The translations under genes were made by a program, and so were the position numbers. Shown one piece after another: positions 7,291-13,993 of a stretch of DNA of 14,020 nt (within the stretch, counting starts at the first letter, position 1; the number at the start of each line of letters is the position of its first letter). The stretch is from Planctomycetales bacterium (GTDB lineage Bacteria > Planctomycetota > Phycisphaerae > SM23-33): assembly GCA_030631085.1 (NCBI GenBank), contig DAOVLV010000011.1, positions 1 through 14,020 on the forward strand, in the 5' to 3' direction. Under the pieces are notes generated by a model. The model searched no databases. It was not told where the DNA came from and saw only the letters and a list, made by a program, of their open reading frames with translations.

Positions 7291-7489
7291 TTCGATAGTC
7301 GGTTGCAAATGGTGCGGATCATACGGAGTGAGTATCGGATGGTTCGTAATCAGGTTTTGTTGGCATTACCGACAGAAACTCCCTACAGGGAGCGTCACCT
7401 CAATCGCCATACTACGCGATGCCCCGTCTCCGTTTTTACATACATTGGCATGAACCCAAACAGTAATACCATTTGAGGAAGGTAGGAAA

Positions 7490-8011
7490 ATGTCTGAACA
7501 GGCAACAATAACACAGGAGCAGCAAACACAGAAAGCGGGTAAGTATCTGACTTTCGTACTGGCCGGGGAGGAGTACGGCCTGGAGATTCTCCGCGTCCGT
7601 GAGATTATCGGTTACATGGACATCACCGCCGTACCGCAGACGCCCGATTATGTCAAAGGCGTCATCAACCTTCGCGGGCAGGTGATACCGGTAGTCGATT
7701 TGCGGACCAAGTTCGGTATGGAGACCGCTGAGCAGACCGAAGAAACGTGCATCATCGTAGTGGAAATTTCCCAGGGTGATCACAGCATCAGCACGGGGAT
7801 CGTAGTGGACCGCGTTTCGGAGGTGCTTGACATCGCCAGCGGGGACATAGAAGACCCGCCGGACTTCGGTAGCAGGGTGGACACCGATTTTATTCTCGGA
7901 ATGGGCAAGATCGGCGATTCGGTAAAAATTCTGCTCGACATCGACAAGGTTCTGGCCGGCGATGAACTCGGCGAATTCGCAAACGCCGACGCCGAAACGG
8001 ACGAACAATAA
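7490..8011 (+). CDS. cheW: Chemotaxis coupling protein CheW
   Basis: This 173-residue CheW links receptors to the kinase CheA in the cytoplasmic signalling array. The core starts at KYLTFVLAGEEYGLEI (18-33) and includes REIIGYMDITAVPQTPDYVKGVINLRGQVIPVVDLR, with the conserved Arg of NLRG at position 62. SISTGIVVDRVSEVLDI and GMGKIGDSVKILLDIDKVL follow. Length fits a single-domain CheW with a Gln-rich N-terminal tail and an acidic C-terminal tail. The start is set by AGGAAGG (7476-7482), 7 bases before the ATG. It is the first gene of the rightward chemotaxis set and lies 82 bases before the receptor gene. A sigma-28-like promoter lies upstream. Confidence 0.97.
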   Translation: MSEQATITQEQQTQKAGKYLTFVLAGEEYGLEILRVREIIGYMDITAVPQTPDYVKGVINLRGQVIPVVDLRTKFGMETAEQTEETCIIVVEISQGDHSISTGIVVDRVSEVLDIASGDIEDPPDFGSRVDTDFILGMGKIGDSVKILLDIDKVLAGDELGEFANADAETDEQ

Positions 8012-8093
8012 AACTCTCGACAGCATCGGCCCGGCGTAGGGAATCGATGCAAAATACGTAAAACGAATCAAAAAGGGAAAGGAAGGAACAACT

Positions 8094-10157
8094 ATGTTTA
8101 AGAACATGAAACTTGGGACAAAAATTGCAGGCGGTTTCGCCATTGTGCTGCTGTTGACGGCAGTGTTGAGTTATATCTCATACAACGGCATGACCACCGT
8201 CAGTGACCGGGTAGATAAGGTCGCCGACTGCAATACAATCATTCAAAAAGTTGGCGTTATGCGCCAGCAGGAGAAGAACTTCGTAATCCGGGGCGACCAC
8301 AAATACGTTACAAGGGTCGATGAACTGGTGGACGAAACCGTTACTGCCCTGAATGAACTCAAGGGTAAGTTTGACAAGCCCGAAAACAAGGCCGCTATCG
8401 ACGACATCCTCAAACAGGCCAATTCATACAAGTCCGCCTTCGATAGTTACGTGGAACTGGCGGAAAAGAAGGCCGAACTGGTCAGCACCACCGGTAGTCT
8501 GGTTACAAGTGCACGCGAGGTTGTCAGTGTGGCTGAAACAATGCGGGCAGAGCAGAAAAAAGAACTTGATGAAATCCTGCACGGTAAAACCAGGCCCGCC
8601 AAATCGGCATCGAATTCGGGCAGCAACTGGGCGACCGCAGCCGCGGCTGCGCCGGCGACCACCGGTACGCGGAATAATAAACAGGTGGACGACAAACTAA
8701 CCAAGGCCGACGATGCCAACCGGATAATCAAGTGGGCACTGGAATGCCGTCGCCACGAGAAGAACTACATCGCAAGATGCGACGACACGTACGTCCAGAA
8801 GGTCAACGACAATGCACAGAAGATTGCCAAATTGGCCAAGGACATGAAGTCGCGTTTCCAGCAGGCGAAGAATCAACAGCAGGCCGACCAGATGGTCGCT
8901 GCAGCCGAAACCTACAGCAAGGCGTTCGGCGAATTCGTCGCAATGACGAACCAGCAGAAGGTTGCCGACGAGAAGATGGTAGAAGCCGCAAGGGCGACAG
9001 TCGAAAGCAGCGAGAAGGTCGTCACAGCCCAAAGCGAGCAGATGTTCAGCCAGATGGCTTCGGCCAATGTCCTGATGATCGGCGGAGCGATTGTTACCAT
9101 CCTGCTTGGTTCCATGCTTGCTTTGGTGATAACGCGCGGAATTACCAAGCCGGTCAATCGCATTATCCAGGGCCTGACCAGTGGATCAGAACAGGTATCA
9201 GCCGCCAGTGGGCAGGTTTCATCTTCCTCGCAATCGCTCGCTCCAGGTGCAACCGAGCAGGCGGCAGCCGTCGAGGAAACCACCAGCAGCATCGAAGAAA
9301 TGTCTTCGATGACCAAGCAGAACGCCGGTAACGCCGTCGAGGCCAAGAATCTCTCCGCCGGTGCACGCGACGGGGCAGAGAAGGGCGCCGAGGCAATGGG
9401 CAGAATGTCCAAGGCAATCGAGGATATTAAAAAGTCCTCCGATGAAACCTCCAAGATCATCAAAACGATCGACGAGATCGCCTTCCAGACAAACCTGCTG
9501 GCGTTGAACGCCGCAGTGGAAGCCGCTCGCGCAGGCGACGCCGGCAAGGGCTTCGCCGTCGTGGCTGAAGAGGTCCGCAACCTCGCCAAACGCAGCGCCG
9601 AAGCGGCGAAGAACACTTCCGACATGATCGCCGAATCGGTCAAAAACGCCGACAACGGCGTCGAAATAAGTCAGGAAGTTACACAGCAGTTCACTGAAAT
9701 CACGGGCGGGATAGGCAAGGTCAACGACCTCATCGCCGAAATCGCCGCTGCCAGTAGCGAACAATCACAGGGTATCGAGCAGGTAAGCACCGCTATTGGT
9801 CAGATCGACCAGGTAACGCAGTCATCGGCTGCTACGGCGGAAGAGTCGGCTTCGGCGTCCGAAGAACTCAGCGCCCAGGCCGAAGAACTCAAATTCATGG
9901 TCGATAGCCTGCGTGCTCTTGTCGAAGGCGCTTCAGCAAGTGCCAATAGAACATCTGGACACGTACCAGCCGGTACAAAGACCACCGGAAAATTGGGCAG
10001 TTCGGACAAACTCTGGCACAAGATTTCCGACGGCGGGGCAAAGAAGCAAACCGCCGCCAGGAAAGCGCCTTCAGGGAACGAGCAAAACCAGCAAACAAAC
10101 CCTGAAGAACTCATCCCGCTGAACGAGGAAGAAACTTCGACGCTGGCGAATTTTTAG
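8094..10157 (+). CDS. Methyl-accepting chemotaxis protein with duplicated helical sensor, no full HAMP
   Basis: This is a 687-residue transmembrane receptor. Membrane segments lie at about 11-30 and 323-347; the all-helical extracytoplasmic region between them resembles an HBM-type sensor. It carries two related halves: RQQEKNFVIRGDHKYV (58-73) is echoed by RRHEKNYIARCDDTYV (219-234). An Ala/Ser/Thr/Gly-rich linker (165-198) separates them. After the second membrane segment only about 18 residues precede the signalling helix starting EQVSAASGQVSS (366), so a full HAMP domain is missing. The cytoplasmic hairpin tip reads EIAFQTNLLALNAAVEAARAG (461-481). It binds CheW and CheA and is methylated by CheR and demethylated by CheB. 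The C-terminus ends TLANF, not the NWETF-type CheR tether. The ligand is unknown. GGAAGGA lies 6 bases before the ATG. Confidence 0.95.
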   Translation: MFKNMKLGTKIAGGFAIVLLLTAVLSYISYNGMTTVSDRVDKVADCNTIIQKVGVMRQQEKNFVIRGDHKYVTRVDELVDETVTALNELKGKFDKPENKAAIDDILKQANSYKSAFDSYVELAEKKAELVSTTGSLVTSAREVVSVAETMRAEQKKELDEILHGKTRPAKSASNSGSNWATAAAAAPATTGTRNNKQVDDKLTKADDANRIIKWALECRRHEKNYIARCDDTYVQKVNDNAQKIAKLAKDMKSRFQQAKNQQQADQMVAAAETYSKAFGEFVAMTNQQKVADEKMVEAARATVESSEKVVTAQSEQMFSQMASANVLMIGGAIVTILLGSMLALVITRGITKPVNRIIQGLTSGSEQVSAASGQVSSSSQSLAPGATEQAAAVEETTSSIEEMSSMTKQNAGNAVEAKNLSAGARDGAEKGAEAMGRMSKAIEDIKKSSDETSKIIKTIDEIAFQTNLLALNAAVEAARAGDAGKGFAVVAEEVRNLAKRSAEAAKNTSDMIAESVKNADNGVEISQEVTQQFTEITGGIGKVNDLIAEIAAASSEQSQGIEQVSTAIGQIDQVTQSSAATAEESASASEELSAQAEELKFMVDSLRALVEGASASANRTSGHVPAGTKTTGKLGSSDKLWHKISDGGAKKQTAARKAPSGNEQNQQTNPEELIPLNEEETSTLANF

Positions 10158-10174
10158 CGGCCTGTAGACTGTAA

Positions 10175-10237
10175 CACCGCGGAGGGAGGGGAAAGGTCCC
10201 AACCGGGATTTTCCCCCCTCCCCTCCCTCTCGCGGTG
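10175..10237 (+). other. Long purine/pyrimidine hairpin between mcp and cheR
   Basis: CACCGCGGAGGGAGGGG (10175-10191) pairs with the segment ending CTCGCGGTG (10220-10237) with one bulged T. The inner part can extend by AAA/TTT and TCCC/GGGA. It lies 18 bases after the mcp stop. No T-run follows, so it is not a standard intrinsic terminator. An mRNA-stabilising or processing hairpin, or a palindromic repeat, would fit. Confidence 0.7.
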
Positions 10238-10249
10238 ATTGGTGTGGCT

Positions 10250-10344
10250 GGGTGCCGTGACCGCTGCGTTTGCGGCCACGCGGATGCGCAAACGTTAACG
10301 TGGTCGCCCCCTAGGGACAGGCAAACACCGCGACCACGGCACCC
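10250..10344 (+). other. Three-way-junction-like structured element upstream of cheR
   Basis: A closing stem GGGTGCC/GGCACCC (10250-10256 with 10338-10344) encloses two perfect 8-bp arms. These are CGTTTGCG/CGCAAACG (10267-10274 with 10287-10294) and GTGGTCGC/GCGACCAC (10300-10307 with 10330-10337). The second arm abuts the closing stem, allowing coaxial stacking. The element ends 32 bases before the cheR ATG. A cis-acting RNA or a mobile palindromic repeat are both possible; I recognise no known RNA family. Confidence 0.6.
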
Positions 10345-10376
10345 GAACGTCAGCCGCTTCGGAGAGGATTTGCGTA

Positions 10377-11231
10377 ATGGCAAGTGCAGTACTGCAATCA
10401 ACGGAACTTACAGAGTCGCAATTCGGCGAGATCAGGGCACTGGTCAAGAACACCTGCGGTATCAGCCTCGGTGATGAAAAGATGCAACTGGTCAAGGCCA
10501 GGCTGAACAAGCGTCTCCGCAAACTGTCTCTTGCCGATTATGATGAATATATCAATTTTTTACGGCGTGACCGCACCGGTAATGAGTTGACGGCAATGCT
10601 CGACGCCATTTCGACGAACCTTACGAGTTTCTTCCGTGAGGCCGACCACTTCGACTATCTCGAACAGGGCATACTCAAGCGGAAAATCGCCGAAGCCGCC
10701 AATGAAAAGTCTCCAAAACGGCTGAGGGTATGGTCGGCAGGGTGCTCTTCGGGCGAAGAACCCTACTCAATCGCCATTGTCGCCTGCAGTAGCGTCCCGA
10801 ACCTGAAATCATGGGATGCCGCAGTTCTCGCTACGGATTTATCAACGAGGATGCTGGAGCGTGCGACAAACGGCGTATATTCAGCCGAACGCGTCAAAAC
10901 AGTCAATCCGCAACTTCGAAGCCGATACTTTGAATGTATCCAGACCCGCCCCGACCGTCTTTACCGGGTCAACAACACGCTCCGGTCTTTCGTGCATTTT
11001 TCTCGCTTGAACCTGATGGGCGATTGGCCGATGCGAGGACCCTTCGACGTGATATTCTGCCGGAATGTTATGATTTATTTCGACAAGGCGACACAGACTC
11101 GGCTCGTTGAGCGATTCTGGGAACTACTGGCGCCTCGCGGGACGCTGTTTATCGGTCATTCTGAATCGCTGACAAGCCTGAAGCACCGTTTCAAATACGT
11201 TCAACCGACGGTTTATGAAAAGGCTGCATGA
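10377..11231 (+). CDS. cheR: Chemoreceptor methyltransferase CheR
   Basis: This 284-residue CheR moves a methyl group from S-adenosylmethionine to glutamates of chemoreceptors, for adaptation. The N-terminal helical domain has the basic receptor-docking stretch RLNKRLRKL (42-50). STNLTSFFRE (79-88) leads into the methyltransferase fold with WSAGCSSGEEPYS (119-131), the ATDLS acidic loop (D154), FDVIFCRNVMIYF (223-235) and FIGHSESL (258-265). Length is normal and no tetratricopeptide tail is attached. GGAGAGGA (10361-10368) lies 8 bases before the ATG. cheD starts 19 bases after the stop. The 219-base gap to the receptor gene upstream is filled with structured sequence, so cheR may be regulated apart from cheW-mcp. 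Confidence 0.97.
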   Translation: MASAVLQSTELTESQFGEIRALVKNTCGISLGDEKMQLVKARLNKRLRKLSLADYDEYINFLRRDRTGNELTAMLDAISTNLTSFFREADHFDYLEQGILKRKIAEAANEKSPKRLRVWSAGCSSGEEPYSIAIVACSSVPNLKSWDAAVLATDLSTRMLERATNGVYSAERVKTVNPQLRSRYFECIQTRPDRLYRVNNTLRSFVHFSRLNLMGDWPMRGPFDVIFCRNVMIYFDKATQTRLVERFWELLAPRGTLFIGHSESLTSLKHRFKYVQPTVYEKAA

Positions 11232-11238
11232 CTTCCGC

Positions 11239-11242
11239 GGAG
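11239..11242 (+). promoter_or_regulatory. Ribosome binding site of cheD
   Basis: GGAG lies 8 bases before the GTG at 11251. It decides for this start over the ATG at 11215, which lies inside cheR and has no ribosome binding site. Confidence 0.65.
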
Positions 11243-11250
11243 AAACACAA

Positions 11251-11730
11251 GTGAAGCACATTGTCGGCATAGCAGACATGAAGATTTCCTCCGAACCGGG
11301 CGATATTGTCGTTACGCACGCGCTGGGAAGTTGTCTGGGAATCTCGGCCTACGACCCGATTAAGCATGTCGGCGGAATCGTACACGTGATGATGCCTACA
11401 TCGACACTTAACCCGGAAAAAGCCAAGGCAAATCCTTACATGTTCATTGATACCGGGATCCCGGCCTTCTTCCGCGAACTATACGGAGCCGGCGGAGTCA
11501 AACGTCAGATCGTCGTCAAGGTCGCCGGCGGAGCAAACGTCCACAACGCCAGCGGCGACCGATTCGCCATCGGTAAGAAAAATTTCATCATGCTGCGGAA
11601 AATCTTCTGGAAAAACGGCGTCCTTATAGAGTCCGCGGACGTCGGTGGAACATGCGCCAGAACAATGTATCTGGACATGAGCAATGGTAGGGTCTGGCTG
11701 AATTCGGCAGGAAAAGATAAGGAATTGTGA
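11251..11730 (+). CDS. cheD: Chemoreceptor glutamine deamidase CheD
   Basis: CheD converts specific receptor glutamines to glutamates and, in bacteria with CheC, is also a CheC partner. From the GTG at 11251 the protein has 159 residues and opens MKHIVGIADMKISSEPGDIVVTHALGSC. The catalytic residues are C28 in LGSC, H45 in GIVHVMMP and T22. These are each one position off the Thermotoga maritima numbering (T21, C27, H44), which supports the chosen start. PYMFIDTGIP, VKVAGGA and the C-terminal GRVWLN complete the family pattern. It follows cheR by 19 bases and is surely in the same transcript. After its stop comes a long inverted repeat before cheY. The CheX/CheC-like gene two positions downstream is a possible partner; this is inference. 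Confidence 0.95.
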   Translation: MKHIVGIADMKISSEPGDIVVTHALGSCLGISAYDPIKHVGGIVHVMMPTSTLNPEKAKANPYMFIDTGIPAFFRELYGAGGVKRQIVVKVAGGANVHNASGDRFAIGKKNFIMLRKIFWKNGVLIESADVGGTCARTMYLDMSNGRVWLNSAGKDKEL

Positions 11731-11737
11731 AAAAAGT

Positions 11738-11888
11738 GAAATCCGAATATCGAAATACGAAACAAATTCAAAATTCGAAATCCCAATGTCTCAAACAATT
11801 GAGGCAGGACACACCGGATGGCGTTTGGGGAATTTGAATTTTGGTCATTCGATATTGTTTCGTATTTCGAGATTCGTATTTCGGATTT
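11738..11888. repeat. Heptad-periodic inverted repeat between cheD and cheY
   Basis: The left arm reads in 7-base steps (GAAATCC, GAATATC, GAAATAC, GAAACAA). The right arm does so in mirror sense (CGTATTT, CGAGATT, CGTATTT, CGGATTT). The longest perfect inverted match is 16 bases, TCGAAATACGAAACAA at 11750-11765 with its complement at 11855-11870. The centre holds a small CTCAA/TTGAG hairpin and a non-repeated segment. It encodes no protein and has the look of a non-autonomous, MITE-like intergenic repeat. Confidence 0.8.
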
Positions 11889-11910
11889 GAAAAATTGAGA
11901 GGCGAACAAA

Positions 11911-12303
11911 ATGTCTTTGAACATACTGATAGTGGACGACAGCACAGTGGTCAGGATGTCGATTATCCGGGTGCTGAAAATTGCCGAAATCCCGCTCGAC
12001 AATGTTTTCCAGGCCGCCAATGGTCAGGAAGGTCTGGACGTCCTTGAGGACAACTGGATCGACATGGTTCTCGCCGACATCAATATGCCGGTTATGAACG
12101 GCGAGGAAATGATAGAGAAAATACGCGCCAACCCGATGTGGAAAGATATGCCTATCCTGGTGATTTCCACCGAAGGAAGCAAAACACGAATAGAACGACT
12201 CGAACAAAAAGGTGCAAAGTTTATCCATAAACCCTTCCCGCCGGAAACCATACGAGAAGTTATCTGTGAAATGACAGGAATCAACCATGAACAACAAGTA
12301 TGA
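11911..12303 (+). CDS. cheY: CheY-type response regulator
   Basis: This 130-residue protein is a stand-alone receiver domain with no output domain. The acidic pair is D9-D10, the phosphoacceptor D56 (ADINMP), the switch residue S86 (VISTEGS) and the conserved lysine K107 (KPFP). It should take phosphate from CheA and act on the flagellar motor or another target. GAGAGG (11897-11902) lies 8 bases before the ATG. Its last 17 bases overlap the CheX/CheC-like gene, so the two are likely coupled in translation. Its place beside a phosphatase gene supports a chemotaxis role. Other small receivers exist in such clusters, so the exact output is inferred. Confidence 0.92.
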   Translation: MSLNILIVDDSTVVRMSIIRVLKIAEIPLDNVFQAANGQEGLDVLEDNWIDMVLADINMPVMNGEEMIEKIRANPMWKDMPILVISTEGSKTRIERLEQKGAKFIHKPFPPETIREVICEMTGINHEQQV

Positions 12304-12757
12304 CGAAGAACTATATCATGTAGCCGAGGAAACATTTGCAGCCTTGGCGTTTATAATGCCGCTCGACCCCGAGGACGAAACGCCGGACGAAACCGATGCC
12401 GGAATCATCGCAAGCGTTACGTTCACCGGAGAGTTCCGGGGAATAATCTTCCTGTCAGTCCCAGCCGGACTGCTTCCCGAACTGTCAGCCAATATGCTGG
12501 GCGCCGAAGACGGCGAAGAACCCCCGATCGACGAGCAGCATGACGCCTTCGCCGAGGCGCTCAACGTCATCTGCGGAAACCTGCTTCCGATTATCGCCGG
12601 GACCAAAGCCGTATTCGACGTGCACGCTCCGAAAATCATGACCGACGGACGAATACCCGATGAATATGAGCAGTACGAACCGGCCGGTTCAGCCACGCTG
12701 ATCTTCGATACCGGAAAGGCTGATATGGTCCTTTTTATTGATAAACCAGCCGCTTAA
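12287..12757 (+). CDS. CheX/CheC-like CheY-phosphate phosphatase
   Basis: This 156-residue protein has the hallmark of the CheC/CheX/FliY phosphatase family: E90-x2-N93 followed by G97-N98 in EALNVICGN. Members take the phosphate off CheY. A single such motif and a length near 155 residues fit CheX better than CheC, which has two. Two beta-rich stretches (IIASVTFTGEFRGIIFLSVP and SATLIFDTGKADMVLFID) flank the motif helix. It starts inside cheY with AGGA 7 bases before the ATG, so translational coupling would give both proteins together. The acidic loop at 27-38 is long and polar. Family membership is well supported; phosphatase activity on the neighbouring CheY is inference. Confidence 0.82.
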   Translation: MNNKYDEELYHVAEETFAALAFIMPLDPEDETPDETDAGIIASVTFTGEFRGIIFLSVPAGLLPELSANMLGAEDGEEPPIDEQHDAFAEALNVICGNLLPIIAGTKAVFDVHAPKIMTDGRIPDEYEQYEPAGSATLIFDTGKADMVLFIDKPAA

Positions 12758-12760
12758 ATA

Positions 12761-12862
12761 ATGGGTGCCATGCCCTCACGCGCAGCGAAGCGGAGCGGGT
12801 GGGCATGAAGTAGTGCAGCGGCAGACATGCTTACCCGCTTCGCGTGAAAGCATGACACCCAT
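12761..12862. repeat. Nested palindromic element before cheB
   Basis: Outer ends ATGGGTG and CACCCAT (12761-12767 with 12856-12862) enclose two hairpins. The first is CATGCCC/GGGCATG (12769-12775 with 12801-12807). The second is CATGCTT/AAGCATG (12826-12832 with 12848-12854), which has an inner CGCTTCGCG. The two hairpins also carry inverted copies of ACCCGCTTCGC-like sequence. It lies between the CheX/CheC-like gene and cheB and codes for nothing recognisable. Confidence 0.8.
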
Positions 12863-12905
12863 AGAATAAACGATAACTCAATACCAGCAAAGGAGTAACT
12901 AACAG

Positions 12906-13967
12906 ATGATCAGGGTCCTGGTAGTAGATGATTCCGCCGTTGTCCGACAGGTTCTGACCAGGGAACTTTCCAAGGCCAGGGACATAGAGATTGTCGGAAC
13001 GGCTGTTGATCCGTATGCAGCCCGCGACAAAATCGTTACCCTCAATCCCGACGTGATAACACTGGACCTCGAGATGCCACGAATGGACGGACTGACGTTC
13101 CTCCAGAAATTGATGAAGTATCACCCCCTTCCGGTCATCGTGGTCAGTTCGCTAACTCCCAAGGGAAGCGAAACGGCATTGCACGCTCTGGAACTGGGCG
13201 CTATCGAGGTCGTCTCCAAGCCAGGTTCGTCCTACACGGTGGCCGAAATATCCGAGATACTGGTCGATAAAATCAGGGCAGCGTCAGCGGCTCGTTACAA
13301 CATCGGTCGCACCACCACCCGGCCCGCTGGTCCGGCAAGGACCATCGCTCCACCACCGAAACTAATGCGCACCACTCACCAGATACTGGCAATTGGGGCA
13401 TCAACCGGCGGGACCAAGGCAATCGAGGACGTTCTTGTTAACCTTCCGTCAGATACGCCTGGAACGGTAATCGTCCAGCACATGCCCGAACACTTCACAG
13501 CCACCTTCGCCGAACGTCTCAACTCGCTCTGCCCAATGGAAGTCCGCGAAGCCGCCGACAACGATTCCGTCATTCCGGGCGTAGCGCTGGTAGCGCCGGG
13601 GAATTATCACATGGTCCTGCGACGAAGCGGGACACGATATTTCGTCGGGGTTAAAACGGGGCCACGAGTTCATCATCAGCGACCCAGCGTCGATGTCATG
13701 TTTCACTCGGTGGCCTCTGTGGCTGGACAAAACGCCGTCGGCGTCATCCTTACCGGTATGGGTGCTGACGGAGCAAAAGGGTTGCTCGCAATGCGACAGG
13801 CAGGAGCGAGCACGCTGGCACAGGACGAAGAAAGCTGCGTCGTCTTCGGAATGCCCAAGGAGGCAATCAAATTAGAAGCCGCTGAAAAAACCGTACCGTT
13901 GCACCAGATGTCCCGAAAAATAATCGAACGCGTTTCATCAGTCAAATGTGCACCGGTACCAGCCTGA
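12906..13967 (+). CDS. cheB: Chemoreceptor methylesterase/deamidase CheB
   Basis: This 353-residue two-domain CheB removes methyl groups from receptors when phosphorylated by CheA, closing the adaptation loop opened by CheR. The receiver domain (1-125) has D8-D9, phosphoacceptor D54 (LDLEMP), S81/S82 and K105. A Pro/Thr-rich linker lies near 135-155. The esterase domain has its catalytic triad S166 (GASTGGT), H192 (VQHMPEHF) and D288 (TGMGADGA). Length is normal. AGGAG (12891-12895) lies 10 bases before the ATG. A palindromic element fills the 148 bases between it and the CheX/CheC-like gene. It is the last complete gene in the window. Confidence 0.97.
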   Translation: MIRVLVVDDSAVVRQVLTRELSKARDIEIVGTAVDPYAARDKIVTLNPDVITLDLEMPRMDGLTFLQKLMKYHPLPVIVVSSLTPKGSETALHALELGAIEVVSKPGSSYTVAEISEILVDKIRAASAARYNIGRTTTRPAGPARTIAPPPKLMRTTHQILAIGASTGGTKAIEDVLVNLPSDTPGTVIVQHMPEHFTATFAERLNSLCPMEVREAADNDSVIPGVALVAPGNYHMVLRRSGTRYFVGVKTGPRVHHQRPSVDVMFHSVASVAGQNAVGVILTGMGADGAKGLLAMRQAGASTLAQDEESCVVFGMPKEAIKLEAAEKTVPLHQMSRKIIERVSSVKCAPVPA

Positions 13968-13993
13968 AAATAACGCCCCGCCGATGTGGGGTA

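Noticed and set aside
7065..7298. 77-codon plus-strand open frame in the ykgJ-cheW spacer
   Set aside because: It crosses the T9 terminator-like hairpin and the candidate promoter, has no convincing ribosome binding site, and its composition follows the AT-rich spacer.
7436..8143. 235-codon minus-strand open frame over cheW
   Set aside because: It is the complement of cheW, whose plus-strand product is an unmistakable CheW with a proper ribosome binding site.
10308..10370. Resemblance to a GEMM (cyclic di-GMP-I) riboswitch: GGCAAACACC followed by GGCACCC and AGCC
   Set aside because: The core GGGACGCAAAGCC segment and the tetraloop/receptor arrangement of GEMM are absent, and the stems pair differently. 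Kept only as an unidentified structured element.
11215..11250. Longer cheD start at the ATG inside cheR
   Set aside because: No ribosome binding site. The GTG at 11251 has GGAG at 8 bases and gives catalytic residue numbers within one of the Thermotoga protein.
13976..13991. CCCC/GGGG hairpin after cheB as a terminator
   Set aside because: Only 4 bp, with no T-run on its 3' side.
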